A stretch of DNA of 64,000 nt from Pseudopedobacter beijingensis (GTDB taxonomy: Bacteria; Bacteroidota; Bacteroidia; Sphingobacteriales; Sphingobacteriaceae): positions 1 to 64,000 of the forward strand of contig NZ_JBHUDG010000001.1 of NCBI RefSeq assembly GCF_042678145.1, given 5' to 3'. Position numbers and translations under genes: made by a program. Shown here piece after piece: positions 50,201 to 58,612 of the stretch. A model generated the notes under the pieces. That model did no database searches, was not told the DNA's origin, and worked only from the letters and a program-made list of their open reading frames with translations. How positions within the stretch are numbered: position 1 is the first letter of the stretch; each line of letters opens with the position of its first letter.

Positions 50201-53161
50201 AATAATTCTGGTTTGTCTAAGGGGAATTATGATGCTACCCTTATAGGTTGGAATACCTATAACGAGAGCCTGCCCACACCAGTTACCGGAATTATTTTAG
50301 GGGCCAGAGGTTTGAAATATTGTCGTTCGGGTGCGGATAGGGATAACTTGATGACGAAACGGTCCTGGAATATTCAGGGAGATCAAGAGGAATGTTCGGT
50401 GCTTACGGTTGTGGCTGATCCCGGGCAGGGGAAAGTGTATGGAAATGACGAGCCTTCCGTGTATACTTATACCGTTACAGGTTTTGATACGGGAGACGAT
50501 GAGCAGATTATGCAGGGAGCATTAACACGTGTACAGGGAGAACAGGTGGGGGCATACAATATTCTACAGGGAACTTTAAGTGCTCCGTATTATACTATTA
50601 ATTTTCAGAGTTCGCAATTTAATATCACCAAGGCTCAACTGACTGTAACAGCAAATGCAGGTCAACAGAAAGTCTATGGGCAACCCAATCCATCAGTTTA
50701 TACCTATGCAGTTAGCGGATTGACCCATAGTGACACCGAGGGAGGAGTGCTTACCGGTAGTCTGTCTCGTGTACAGGGAGAGTCCGTAGGAGATTACACC
50801 ATTACGGAGGGGAGTTTGCAACTGACAACATTGGGTAGCCAGAATTATACATTATCCTTCCTGTCTGATAAGTTCAAAATTACTCAGGCTCAACTGACTG
50901 TAACAGCAGATGCAGGTCAACAGAAAGTATATGGACAACCCAATCCATTACCTTATACTTATACGGTTAGTGGTTTGGTCTATGGAGATACAGAAGCATC
51001 AGTGCTTACTGGTAGTTTGTCTCGTGATGCTGGAGAAGTTGTGGGAAATTATAATATTATCCAAAATACTTTAAAACTGACCACTCAAGGTAATTCCAAT
51101 TATACATTGGACTTTAAAACTGACCAATTTAAGATTACTCCGGCGAAGTTGACGGTGATTGTAAATGCGGGTCAACAGAAAGTATATGGAAAACCAGATC
51201 CATTAGTCTATACCTATATGGTTTACGGTTTGACTAATGATGATATCCAGGGAGGAGTGCTTACCGGTAGTCTGTCCCGTAATGTCGGAGAAGCGGTAGG
51301 AGATTATGATATCATCCAAAATACTTTAAAACTGACCACTCAAGATGGTTCCAATTATACGTTGGATTTTATATCAGATAAATTTAAGATTACTCAGGCT
51401 CTGTTGATAGTAACTGCAAATGCAGGCCAACAAAAGGTATATGGGGAGTCTAATCCTTCAGTTTATACCTATACCGTTAACGGTTTGACCCATGGTGATA
51501 CAGAAGAGATAATACTTACCGGTACACTCTCTCGGACCTCTGGAGAAGCAGTAGGAGAGTATGATATTACTCAAAACACGCTGAAGTTAACATCTCAGGG
51601 TGCTAAAAATTATATGTTGTCTTTTAGGTCCGATCAATTTAAGATTACCCCGGCAACATTAACCGTTACGGCAAATGCAGGACAGCAGAAAGTGTATGGA
51701 CAGTCCAATCCATCGGTTTATACTTACACAGTCAACGGTTTAGCTAATGGTGATACCGAAGCATCTGTACTTACAGGTAGTTTATCTCGTGTTTCGGGAG
51801 AATTGGTAGGAGAGTATCCGATTACGCAAGGTAGTTTGTCTCTGATTTCATCAAGTAATCGTAATTATATATTGTCCTTCCAGTCAGATAAATTTAAAAT
51901 TACTCAGGCACAATTAACAGTAACCGCAAATGTAGGTCAGTATAAAGTCTACGGTGAAGCCAATCCGCCAGCTTATACCTATACCGTTAACGGATTGACC
52001 AATGATGATATCCAGGGAGGAGTGCTTACGGGTAGTTTGTCTCGTGTTTCAGGAGAAGTAGTAGGGGATTATCCTATTACTCAGGGAAGCTTGTTGTTAA
52101 CGGTACAAGGAAGTCAGAATTATATATTAGCTTTTAAATCCAATGATTTTACGATCAAACCGATTATACTGGTGGTTACACCTACAGCTAATCAGGGTAA
52201 GGTTTATGGAGGAATAGACCCTGTGACTCTGACTTATACAGTGACCGATCTCAATGGAAATGATAAAGGAAATCTTGTTTCTGGAAAATTAGACAGGAAA
52301 CCAGGAGAAAATGCAGGACGATATGAAATAACGATAGGTTCTCTAACTCCAAATGCCAATCATACCATTCAGTTAGAAAAAGAGTATTATACTATAGCAA
52401 AAGCAATGCTTAGGGTAAAAGCTAAGGATGTTACAGTATGTCAGGGTGAAGAATTGATACTTGGATATGAAATAGAGAGTACCGATTGGGTAAATGGAGA
52501 AAATGAAAGTGTGCTTACAAGCAAACCAAAAGTGAGTGGGCCTTCTACAGGTAGTAAAGTACCAGGTGTATTTGATCTGGAGGTACATTCTGCTTCGGCA
52601 ATTAACTATGATTTTATATACACAAAAGGAAGGCTGGAAGTATATAGATTGCCGGAACCTACTATTGTGAAAGTAAGTGAGGGAGACCCTTTAATAGGAT
52701 CTATTGTGAAGTTAGAAGCAAATGGTGATGCTTCATCTACTTACGAATGGACCTGGGAAGGAGGATCAGGTGTGGTTACAGGAACAGAAGTTTCTATTCC
52801 TGTAAGTCAAGGGAAGACCAGGGTTTCTTTAACAGAAACCAATACCAACGGATGTAGCGCGACCACAACTTATTTGATAAAAACTCAAGGTGGAGTGAAA
52901 ATACTGATACCTAATAATTTTATTACCCCTAATGGAGACGGTAAAAATGATGTTTGGGTAGTAAGTAATCTGGATCATTTTACCAGTCATCATCTGGTGA
53001 TTGTAGATCGATCGGGTAGAAAGGTATATGAATCAAATAATTATCAGAGCGACTGGGGAGGTATCTCATTATCCGGAGAAACTCTTGGAGAAGGAACCTA
53101 TTATTATATGTTAAATGTAGACGGTGAGATGTATAAAAGCTTCGTAACAATTATTCGTTAG
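44219..53161 (+). CDS. Giant BspA-like DUF285-repeat adhesin with MBG repeats and T9SS type B domain
   Basis: The secreted surface protein is 2980 residues. Signal peptide ends SASAQ. Four large blocks follow, each starting F(V/I)TTW.V....T.I.I and a 'DVYW.S..DPNV.G' sandwich, then DUF285 repeats (about 24 residues: M..MF..A..FN..I..WDVS.V). Blocks start near residues 34, 644, 1190 and 1658 and hold 18, 15, 12 and 9 units. From about 2060 to 2730 come eight MBG-type repeats (about 84 residues, LTVTANAGQQKVYG...), then Ig-like parts and a gliding-associated type B C-terminal domain (NFITPNGDGKNDVW ... NVDGEMYKSFVTIIR). It is probably a cell-surface adhesin or matrix protein. Confidence 0.9.
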   Translation: MKLKHLPFWGLLVLLCLKLSASAQQPIVPGSTDNFVTTWKVTAEDTKITIPTVGLSYNYDVYWVSIADPNVFGLLAGLNSSEVIDFGAEGTYRVEISGDFPRFYLGNNDDRLKLYSIVQWGNIEWESMESAFRGAENMVYEATDKPNLSQVTDMSFMFDNARAFNGTIGDWDVSNVKKMKQTFTNAISFNQDLGWTVSNVTDMGLMFWGATAFNGNISNWTVSGVTDMISMFFGATNFNQDLNWDVSNVKNMSMMFSGAVKFNGNIASWVVSSVESMESMFYEARAFNGNIGSWDVSKVTDMSSMFREAVNFNQNLNWTVSNVKKMHYMFHDASSFNGDITGWDVSAVDNMEAMFWGAKAFNGNIGNWTVSNVINMKHMFHDAEVFNHDLHWNVSKVEDMSWMFANAKVFNGNINNWIAPNVNNMSYMFRGAEMFEGDISDWEVLNVTDMQNMFFKASRFNGNIGDWIVSKVENMAYMFREAAAFNRDLRWDVSKVTRMAYMFYSASAFNGNISGWVPSSLESMENMFKYASSFNSDIGGWDVSKVGNMNSAFNEATAFNQSLRNWKIASVTNMANMLDNSGLSRENYDATLTGWNTYNESLSSPITGITLGAKGLKYCKSASARENLMTNRQWNIQEDLEECPRRFITTWTVQAGDTEITIPTSSTYAYNYDVYWESTSDPNVKGSFEGVTANQVIDFGVAGTYRVEIGGDFPHFYLNNHSDYGSKLQSIDQWGDIQWKSMNSAFKGANEMEYNATDLPDLSQVTDLSYMFFGAKSFNGEIGSWDVSNVKDMSYMFSWCDYFNQDINNWNVSKVENMSYMFDRAARFTKDLNKWNVSKVKNMSFMFYRAFLFNGEIGSWDVSNVENMNGMFSNAPLFNKDIGGWVVSNVQNMKEMFDHAALFNKNVGNWKVSNVEDMSGMFHYATVFNQNLNKWDVAKVKDMRDMFAFARAFNGDIEDWEVSGVKNMGSMFSSARSFNGDLSKWASKVSNVTEMGSMFFGASIFNGDVSRWEVGNVTDMSFMFSGTQLFNRDLSYWNVSKVVLMQAMFSDTRVFNGNIDNWDVSKVVDMRWMFSYAESFNRNIGQWTVSNVVSMLEMFKEAASFNYSLGNWKIESVNNMFRMLDGSGLSKENYDATLIGWNTYNESLSSPITGITLGAKGLKYCMSASARENLKINRQWNIQEDLEECPRRFITTWTVQAGDTEITIPTSSTYAYNYDVYWESTSDPNVKGELKGVTGNQVIDFGAVGTYRVEIGGDFPHFYMDNNAINAPKLHSIDQWGDIEWKSMSDAFAGAVNMEYNATDVPDLSQVTAMDGMFQAALKFNGDIGAWDVSHVKNMRHTFSYAAVFNADINDWDVSNVEDMRYLFYGTAFNRNLTNWKVFNVNNMERMFAATSDFNGNISNWDVSNVKDMRAMFDGAVKFNGNISNWKVFNVTDMTLMFANAALFNQDIGNWNVSGVKNMQNMFSSASSFNKDLRWDVSKVENMSGMFSMASQFNGDISSWDVSNVKDMSYMFSWCDYFNQDIGGWAVSAVKNMSRMFQNTTSFNKNIGNWDVAAVNDMNGMFWGATAFNHTLGNWKITSIVKMENMLDDSGLSKENYDATLTGWNTYNESLSSPITGITLGAKGLKYCMSASARENLKTNRQWNIQEDLEECPRRFITTWTVPANDTEITISTNNVPHLDPNISSYTYNYNVYWESTTDPNVNGLLGGLTSSQTIDFGSAGTYRVEIGGDFPHFYLNNNQNSRSKLKSIDQWGDIQWESMKSAFHGAENMVYAATDKPDLSKVKEMDSMFEGAIEFNGNIGNWDVSNVTSMSSVFQRATKFNQNLNDWKVHNVQNMRMMFSSATAFNGDISSWNVSSVMRMDNMFSEATQFNQNLNDWKVHNVSLMSMMFYKAKAFNGNISSWDVSGVTNMSGMFMDATKFNQDIGGWTVSAVEDMSLMLYGAASFNKNIGNWDVAAVNDMNAMFWGATAFNHTLGNWKIASRVNMDNMLNNSGLSKGNYDATLIGWNTYNESLPTPVTGIILGARGLKYCRSGADRDNLMTKRSWNIQGDQEECSVLTVVADPGQGKVYGNDEPSVYTYTVTGFDTGDDEQIMQGALTRVQGEQVGAYNILQGTLSAPYYTINFQSSQFNITKAQLTVTANAGQQKVYGQPNPSVYTYAVSGLTHSDTEGGVLTGSLSRVQGESVGDYTITEGSLQLTTLGSQNYTLSFLSDKFKITQAQLTVTADAGQQKVYGQPNPLPYTYTVSGLVYGDTEASVLTGSLSRDAGEVVGNYNIIQNTLKLTTQGNSNYTLDFKTDQFKITPAKLTVIVNAGQQKVYGKPDPLVYTYMVYGLTNDDIQGGVLTGSLSRNVGEAVGDYDIIQNTLKLTTQDGSNYTLDFISDKFKITQALLIVTANAGQQKVYGESNPSVYTYTVNGLTHGDTEEIILTGTLSRTSGEAVGEYDITQNTLKLTSQGAKNYMLSFRSDQFKITPATLTVTANAGQQKVYGQSNPSVYTYTVNGLANGDTEASVLTGSLSRVSGELVGEYPITQGSLSLISSSNRNYILSFQSDKFKITQAQLTVTANVGQYKVYGEANPPAYTYTVNGLTNDDIQGGVLTGSLSRVSGEVVGDYPITQGSLLLTVQGSQNYILAFKSNDFTIKPIILVVTPTANQGKVYGGIDPVTLTYTVTDLNGNDKGNLVSGKLDRKPGENAGRYEITIGSLTPNANHTIQLEKEYYTIAKAMLRVKAKDVTVCQGEELILGYEIESTDWVNGENESVLTSKPKVSGPSTGSKVPGVFDLEVHSASAINYDFIYTKGRLEVYRLPEPTIVKVSEGDPLIGSIVKLEANGDASSTYEWTWEGGSGVVTGTEVSIPVSQGKTRVSLTETNTNGCSATTTYLIKTQGGVKILIPNNFITPNGDGKNDVWVVSNLDHFTSHHLVIVDRSGRKVYESNNYQSDWGGISLSGETLGEGTYYYMLNVDGEMYKSFVTIIR
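46001..46275 (+). repeat. Long direct repeat, copy 1, inside the giant gene
   Basis: A 275-bp segment from TGGAATACCTATAACGAATC to CCTAATGTGAAAGG joins DUF285 block 1 to the sandwich of block 2. It is nearly identical to 47639-47913. A 176-bp part also matches 49040-49215. Such long identity is not needed for protein function and points to recent duplication or gene conversion. Confidence 0.85.
47639..47913 (+). repeat. Long direct repeat, copy 2
   Basis: This is the near-identical copy of 46001-46275 (same length), at the junction of blocks 2 and 3. Recombination between copies 1 and 2 would delete or duplicate exactly one block (1638 bases, 546 codons) in frame. Confidence 0.85.
49040..49215 (+). 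repeat. Long direct repeat, copy 3 (partial)
   Basis: It matches the first 176 bases of copies 1 and 2, then diverges at the start of the block 4 sandwich (ACAGTACCAGCAAATGATAC). It stays in frame with the others. A fourth, more diverged version begins at 50249. Confidence 0.8.
50398..52410 (+). repeat. Tandem MBG repeats, eight units of about 252 bp
   Basis: Eight consecutive units encode L(T/I/V)V.A..GQ.KVYG..(N/D)P...YTV.GL...D ... GSLSR..GE..G.Y.I.......NY...F....F.I..A. Units 2 to 7 are most alike; 1 and 8 are diverged, and a ninth relic may follow at about residue 2730 (LRVKAKDVTVCQGEEL). They form a stalk-like region before the sorting domain. Confidence 0.8.
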
Positions 53162-53177
53162 AGTGAAATTTATGCAT

Positions 53178-54047
53178 ATGAAAAAGATACTGATTACTGT
53201 TGTGTTGGTTATGGCAGCATTGGCTGCCATGCCTCAACAGTTTGGGCAAATGGGACGTTTGTATCAGAACCCTTATCAGGTTAATCCTGCTATGGCTGGT
53301 AATGATGAAGCAACCAGTATTTACCTCAACGGTTCTAACCAATGGTATAAGATCACAGGAGCGCCTACCATAGTTTCGTTTTCAGGAAGTACCCCTTTAA
53401 ATGATCGGGCGTATGTAGGGATAAATGTTTTTACAGATCAATCAGGGTTGGTGCGTAAAACACAAGGGATGGGAACCTTTGCTTATCATTTACCACTATC
53501 TGATGAACAAAAGTTGAAGTTCGGGGTCTCTTTAAGCTGGACGGGAGATTATCTGGATATGGGTAAAGCTGTAGGGGAGTTAGATGATGATCTTTTGGTT
53601 AATTTTAATGAAAGACAAAATTATGTAGACGGTAATTTTGGAATGGCTTATTATCTGGATAGGTTTGAAGTACAATTTAGTTGGTTAAGTATCAATAATA
53701 AACGTTACCATCGCATTTCTACTATAGATCGCAGTCTTTATTATGGATCTCTGTCTTATAAAATGAAATTTGATGATGATCTTTTTGGACTCACACCAAA
53801 AGTAAGTTATCGTCATCTGGAATCAGGCTTTAATTACTGGGATTTTGCTATAGCCTGTGATATAGAAAATATAGATTTTTATGCAGTTTATCATAGCACA
53901 AAAGCATTTACAGGAGGATTTGGAGTCCGTATGAATGAAGGAGCGCGTTTAGGTTTTTACTTTACAAACTCACCCAAAGAGCTTAGAGGCTTTAGCGGTG
54001 GCGTATTTGATATTGTACTGGGGTATGTCTTTGAAAAAAGGAGATAG
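53178..54047 (+). CDS. PorP/SprF-family T9SS outer membrane protein
   Basis: The protein is 289 residues from ATG 53178 (MKKILITVVLVMAALAAM); GTG 53163 and ATG 53172 are alternatives. Family features: Q..G...QNPYQVNPAMAGN, a beta-barrel sequence and a C-terminal GGVFDIVLGYVFEKRR. PorP/SprF proteins anchor type B T9SS cargo at the cell surface and are usually encoded right after their cargo. It starts 17 bases after the giant adhesin gene, so this is very likely its dedicated partner. Confidence 0.9.
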   Translation: MKKILITVVLVMAALAAMPQQFGQMGRLYQNPYQVNPAMAGNDEATSIYLNGSNQWYKITGAPTIVSFSGSTPLNDRAYVGINVFTDQSGLVRKTQGMGTFAYHLPLSDEQKLKFGVSLSWTGDYLDMGKAVGELDDDLLVNFNERQNYVDGNFGMAYYLDRFEVQFSWLSINNKRYHRISTIDRSLYYGSLSYKMKFDDDLFGLTPKVSYRHLESGFNYWDFAIACDIENIDFYAVYHSTKAFTGGFGVRMNEGARLGFYFTNSPKELRGFSGGVFDIVLGYVFEKRR

Positions 54048-54066
54048 GTAAAGGTGTTTATAATTA

Positions 54067-54195
54067 GGGACTGTATGAAAAGGATTTTGATATTACGTTC
54101 GCTGTATAGTGGTTTGGTTCAGAGTTGTTTATCAGGAGGGTTACTCTTCGCTCTACTCATCGAAATAACAATATTTTTACTTTTAATACAGCCCC
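54067..54195. repeat. Structured dispersed repeat in a convergent gap (copy 2)
   Basis: This 129-bp relative of 34307-34572 has the left end GGGACTGTATGAAAAGGA (54067-54084) and the right end CTTTTAATACAGCCCC, an imperfect inverted pair. Inner right part: ACTCATCGAAATAACAA, as in the other copy. Like it, this copy starts shortly after a plus-strand gene and lies before a convergent gene, so it could act as a two-way terminator. Confidence 0.65.
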
Positions 54196-54222
54196 TTTTA
54201 AATATGTTGAGCTTAGCAAATA

Positions 54223-55647
54223 TTATACTTTAACAGCCTTCCATTTGCCTTTCCTGAAAATATAAAAAGCTACCAGAGAAATCCCTACTTCGGTTACCGG
54301 GATAGCTATAAAAACTCCTGTGGGTCCCAGGTTAAAGTATTTAGCCAGCAAATAGGCAAAAGGAATCTGAAATAGCCAAAAAGCCACAATGTTAATTTTA
54401 GTAGGGGTAAGTGTATCGCCGGCGCCATTGAAAGCACTGGTTAGCACCATTCCAATTCCATAAATAACAAAACCGTAACTCAGGATACGAAGTGCCTGAC
54501 TAGCTATGTTAATTACTTCTTGGTCATTGGTAAAAACAGAAGCAAATAAAGAACCACATGTTAAGAACAATACAGTTACCGTACCCATAAATATTACCGT
54601 ATATTTTGCAGTTACTTTAACAGAATTCTCTGCTCTTTCAAAAAGACGGGCTCCCATATTTTGCCCTACTAATGTAGCTGCGGCATTGCTTAAGCCCCAG
54701 GCCGGAAGCATAAAAAACATCATGAGCCTTAATGCGGTCTGATATCCGGCGGAGCCGCTGTCGCCTCCGGTTGTCGCCACCAGTTCGGCAAGGAAAATCC
54801 AGCTGCATGAAGCTATTACAAACTGAAAAACACCTGGTGCGGCTACTTTAACAATAGATTTTATTTGTTGCCATTGCGGTTGAAAGTATTTCAATTTTAC
54901 CTGCAGATTGCCGCTGCCTTTACTTAAATGGTAAATCTGGTAGATGACGCCAATGCCACGTCCAATAGAAGTGGCTAGCGCTGCTCCGGTTAAACCTAAA
55001 GCCGGTACCGGACCTAATCCTCTTATTAATATTGGGCAAAGAATAATGTTAATTAAATTTGCTAACCATAAACTTCGCATAGCAATAGCTGCATTACCTG
55101 CGCCTCTGAAAATACCATTTATAAGGAAAAGTAGCATAATTACTATACTGCTGCCCATCATAATCTGGGTGAAAAGTTTACCCTCTTTTGCCGTACTTTC
55201 GCTGGCTCCCATTAACAGTAGAATATCTTTTGCGAAGATTAACCCACCGATGCTGATGAATATGGTGATTAATAGAGCAATTAATATAGTCTGCATTCCG
55301 GTTTTAGCTGCAGCCACAGGGTCTTTTTCTCCGATTCGTCTGGCTACCAGTGCAGTAGCCGCCATACCTATACCCATTGCCAGAGAATATATAATGGTTA
55401 AAACAGATTCTGTTAAACCTACGATCTGAATGGCAATACTGCTATTAGGCAGGTGACCTATAAAATATAAATCAACCAGGACAAAGACAGACTCCATCAT
55501 CATTTCTAGCATCATAGGAATAGCCAATAAGACTATGGCCCGTTTTATATTTATCGAAGTGTAATCAATTTCCTGTCCTTTGAGCGATTGTTTTAAAACA
55601 GTAAAGAAGCCCAATATACCGCTTTTGGTATCGTTTATAGTTGTCAT
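54223..55647 (-). CDS. MATE-family multidrug/Na+ efflux transporter
   Basis: The inner membrane exporter has 474 residues and 12 membrane segments in two six-helix halves. Typical segments: RAIVLLAIPMMLEMMMESVF, VDLYFIGHL, ARRIGEKDPVAAAKTGMQT, and in the second half GYQTALRLMMFFMLPAWGLS with AAATLVGQNMGA. It exports drugs or metabolites in exchange for Na+ or H+. The N-terminal extension (TTINDTKSGILGFFTVLKQS) is cytoplasmic. Single gene. Confidence 0.9.
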   Translation of the reverse strand: MTTINDTKSGILGFFTVLKQSLKGQEIDYTSINIKRAIVLLAIPMMLEMMMESVFVLVDLYFIGHLPNSSIAIQIVGLTESVLTIIYSLAMGIGMAATALVARRIGEKDPVAAAKTGMQTILIALLITIFISIGGLIFAKDILLLMGASESTAKEGKLFTQIMMGSSIVIMLLFLINGIFRGAGNAAIAMRSLWLANLINIILCPILIRGLGPVPALGLTGAALATSIGRGIGVIYQIYHLSKGSGNLQVKLKYFQPQWQQIKSIVKVAAPGVFQFVIASCSWIFLAELVATTGGDSGSAGYQTALRLMMFFMLPAWGLSNAAATLVGQNMGARLFERAENSVKVTAKYTVIFMGTVTVLFLTCGSLFASVFTNDQEVINIASQALRILSYGFVIYGIGMVLTSAFNGAGDTLTPTKINIVAFWLFQIPFAYLLAKYFNLGPTGVFIAIPVTEVGISLVAFYIFRKGKWKAVKV

Positions 55648-55978
55648 GAAAATAATGTAAGAATAACCAATTACGCTCTTTATAAGCGTATGAATTTATG
55701 AGAGATGATTAAAGAGTCCTTGCTGTTAAGCTAAAAGGTACGGACTACGGACAACTTCATGGTTTGTGGTGTTTAATGTCACAAAAGTAATAAAATAATT
55801 TAAGTCATCATCTATTTTATGAATTCTTTAGAAGAATAGAACTTCTTTATATTCAGGTTTCTAAAATGAAAAAAGACCAGTCAACATATTATGAATAGTT
55901 ATGATGACATAATTACCCACATTGCTTTATGTCTAAGCGTTAATTTTATATCTTAGCCAATCGAAAAATTTAGAACAA
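55648..55978. other. 331-bp divergent gap between MATE and mutS
   Basis: No gene is visible. It must hold both promoters. TATCTTAG at about 55950 is -7-like for mutS. A short inverted pair (GAAGAATAGAACTTC near 55832) and two degenerate heptamers like those at 39470 (CGGACTACGGACAAC near 55741) are present. Confidence 0.4.
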
Positions 55979-58585
55979 TTGGCAGTTAAAGGAACAAAAG
56001 AAACACCTTTAATGACACAATACAACCAGATAAAAGCTAAATATCCGGGGGCATTGCTGTTGTTTAGGGTAGGCGATTTTTACGAGACTTTTGGTGAAGA
56101 CGCAGTTAAGGCATCGCAGATTTTAGGGATTGTATTAACAAAAAGGGCAAATGGAGCTGCTTCTCATATAGAACTGGCGGGATTTCCGCACCATTCTATA
56201 GAAACCTATTTGCCTAAATTGGTGAGGGCAGGACAAAGGGTTGCTATTTGCGACCAGCTGGAAGATCCTAAAACTGTAAAAGGAATTGTAAAACGTGGGG
56301 TAACCGAGTTGGTAACGCCAGGAGTAGCCTATAACGAAAACATTGTTCAGCAAAAATCTAATAATTATCTGGCAACCCTGCATTTTGATAAAAATACTAT
56401 AGGGGTAGCTTTTTTAGATATATCTACCGGTGAATTTCTGACGGCACAAGGTAATGCAGAATATATAGATAAACTTTTACAGAGCTTTAAACCTAGCGAG
56501 GTAATCTATGCCAAAAGCAAAGCCAAAGAGTTTTCTGAGCTGTTTGGCGATCGGTTTTATACCTTTACTATAGACGACTGGGCGTTTACCAATGATTATG
56601 CACAGGAATTATTGTATAAACACTTTGAGGTAAAGTCATTAAAAGGTTTTGGTATTGATAAACTGAATCTGGGAATTGTATCTGCCGGAGTCTGTTTACA
56701 CTACCTGAATGAAACCGAACATAGGCAATTGCAACATATTACCAATATCTCAAGAATAGAAGAAGACCGGTATATGTGGCTGGATCGTTTTACGGTTAGG
56801 AATCTGGAATTAGTAGGGTCTTCCAATGAAGATGCTAAAACGTTGATAGATGTACTGGACCATACGTCTTCTGCGATGGGTGCCAGAATGTTGCGTAAAT
56901 GGATACTGATGCCTTTAAAAAACCGAAAGCCTATTGAAGAAAGATTGGATGTAGTATCCTTCTTTTTTAAACAGGATGAACTGAGAGGTGATTTAGAGCA
57001 ATATATACGTCAGATTGGAGATCTGGAAAGATTGGTTTCTAAAATTGGATTACAAAAAGCAAATCCGAGAGAAATATCCCAATTGAAAAAGGCTTTGGTA
57101 GCCATAGAGAAAATTAAGTCGCTTTGTGAAAAGGTTAATCAAGATTCCGTTAAGCGTATAGCAGAGCAAATTAATCCGTGTCTATCTATTCGAGAAAAGA
57201 TAGATAGGGAGCTTCATCAAGATCCACCGGTTGCCGTTGCCAAAGGAAAGGTAATTGCCGATGGTTTTAATGAAGAGCTGGATAAACTAAGGAAGATTTC
57301 TTATGGTGGTAAGGATTATTTGCTTGAACTGCAAAAAAAGGAAGCCGAAGCGACAGGCATAACCTCCTTAAAAATAGCTTTCAATAATGTATTTGGATAT
57401 TATCTGGAAGTCAGCAATACGCATAAAGACAAGGTTCCTGCCGAGTGGATCAGGAAGCAAACGTTGGTAAATGCAGAGCGTTATATTACACCGGAGCTTA
57501 AAGAATATGAAGACCAGATTTTAGGTGCCGAAGAAAAAATTCATGCTTTGGAAACCCGTCTGTTTAATGATTTGCTGGCCTCTATTGCCGAATTTATTCG
57601 TCCTATACAGTTAAACGCCACATTAATAGCACAGTTAGATGTTTTGCTTTGCTTTGCATCGGTTGCACAGAAAAACTATTATGTACGTCCGGTAATAAGC
57701 GATGATAAAGTATTGGATATTAAAGGAGGCCGCCATCCGGTGATAGAAAAGCATCTTCCTTTGGGAGAAGAGTATATTACCAATAGTGTTTACCTGGATG
57801 ATGAGACGCAGCAAATTATTATCATTACCGGTCCAAATATGGCGGGTAAGTCGGCCTTGTTAAGACAAACCGGACTTATAGTGCTAATGGCTCAAATGGG
57901 CTGTTTTGTGCCTGCTAAAGAAGTGCAGGTAGGTATTGTAGATAAGATTTTTACCCGTGTGGGTGCTTCGGATAACCTGTCTTCAGGTGAGTCTACTTTT
58001 ATGGTGGAGATGAATGAGACCGCCAGCATTTTGAACAATCTGTCTGACAGAAGTCTGATTCTATTAGACGAAATTGGCCGGGGAACATCAACTTATGACG
58101 GTATTTCCATAGCCTGGGCAATTGTAGAATACCTGCATAATAACTCTAAAGCTAAAACGTTGTTTGCAACGCATTATCATGAGCTTAACGAGCTGTCTAA
58201 TTCTTTTCCACGTATCAAAAACTTTAATGTCACAGTTAAGGAAGTGGGGAATAAAGTTATTTTCCTGAGAAAGTTAGTACCCGGAGGCAGTGAACATAGT
58301 TTTGGTATACACGTAGCTAAAATGGCCGGTATGCCTCCTAAAGTACTTAACAGGGCCAACGAAATATTAAAGCGTCTGGAAAACGAACGTACAGGTGGTG
58401 AGCATGTTAAGGCCAGCTTAATGAAAATGCAAAAACAGGCTGTACAGCTACAGATGTTTTCTTTGGAAGATCCTGTTCTGATAAAAATCAGGGATGTACT
58501 GAATAATTTGGATGTTAATACTTTAACCCCTGTAGATGCGTTGATGAAATTGGACGAAATACAAAGGGTGCTTAAAAATTCATAG
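55979..58585 (+). CDS. mutS: DNA mismatch repair protein MutS
   Basis: The 868-residue MutS recognises mismatches and short loops. N-terminal mismatch-binding domain with GDFYETFGEDA (the F-x-E motif that inserts Phe at the mismatch), connector, lever and clamp domains, and an ATPase with Walker A GPNMAGKSALL (about residue 619), LLDEIGRGTSTYDG and ATHYHEL. The start is a TTG at 55979 (LAVKGTKETPLMTQYNQ in other members); an internal ATG at 56012 would cut conserved residues. No mutL nearby. Full length. Confidence 0.97.
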   Translation: MAVKGTKETPLMTQYNQIKAKYPGALLLFRVGDFYETFGEDAVKASQILGIVLTKRANGAASHIELAGFPHHSIETYLPKLVRAGQRVAICDQLEDPKTVKGIVKRGVTELVTPGVAYNENIVQQKSNNYLATLHFDKNTIGVAFLDISTGEFLTAQGNAEYIDKLLQSFKPSEVIYAKSKAKEFSELFGDRFYTFTIDDWAFTNDYAQELLYKHFEVKSLKGFGIDKLNLGIVSAGVCLHYLNETEHRQLQHITNISRIEEDRYMWLDRFTVRNLELVGSSNEDAKTLIDVLDHTSSAMGARMLRKWILMPLKNRKPIEERLDVVSFFFKQDELRGDLEQYIRQIGDLERLVSKIGLQKANPREISQLKKALVAIEKIKSLCEKVNQDSVKRIAEQINPCLSIREKIDRELHQDPPVAVAKGKVIADGFNEELDKLRKISYGGKDYLLELQKKEAEATGITSLKIAFNNVFGYYLEVSNTHKDKVPAEWIRKQTLVNAERYITPELKEYEDQILGAEEKIHALETRLFNDLLASIAEFIRPIQLNATLIAQLDVLLCFASVAQKNYYVRPVISDDKVLDIKGGRHPVIEKHLPLGEEYITNSVYLDDETQQIIIITGPNMAGKSALLRQTGLIVLMAQMGCFVPAKEVQVGIVDKIFTRVGASDNLSSGESTFMVEMNETASILNNLSDRSLILLDEIGRGTSTYDGISIAWAIVEYLHNNSKAKTLFATHYHELNELSNSFPRIKNFNVTVKEVGNKVIFLRKLVPGGSEHSFGIHVAKMAGMPPKVLNRANEILKRLENERTGGEHVKASLMKMQKQAVQLQMFSLEDPVLIKIRDVLNNLDVNTLTPVDALMKLDEIQRVLKNS

Positions 58586-58612
58586 ATTATACCAAACTTT
58601 AATGAGCAGTTT

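Noticed and set aside
44690..50230. Regular short repeats that might suggest a CRISPR array
   Set aside because: The repeats are coding, diverged and contiguous with no unique spacers; they encode DUF285 units.
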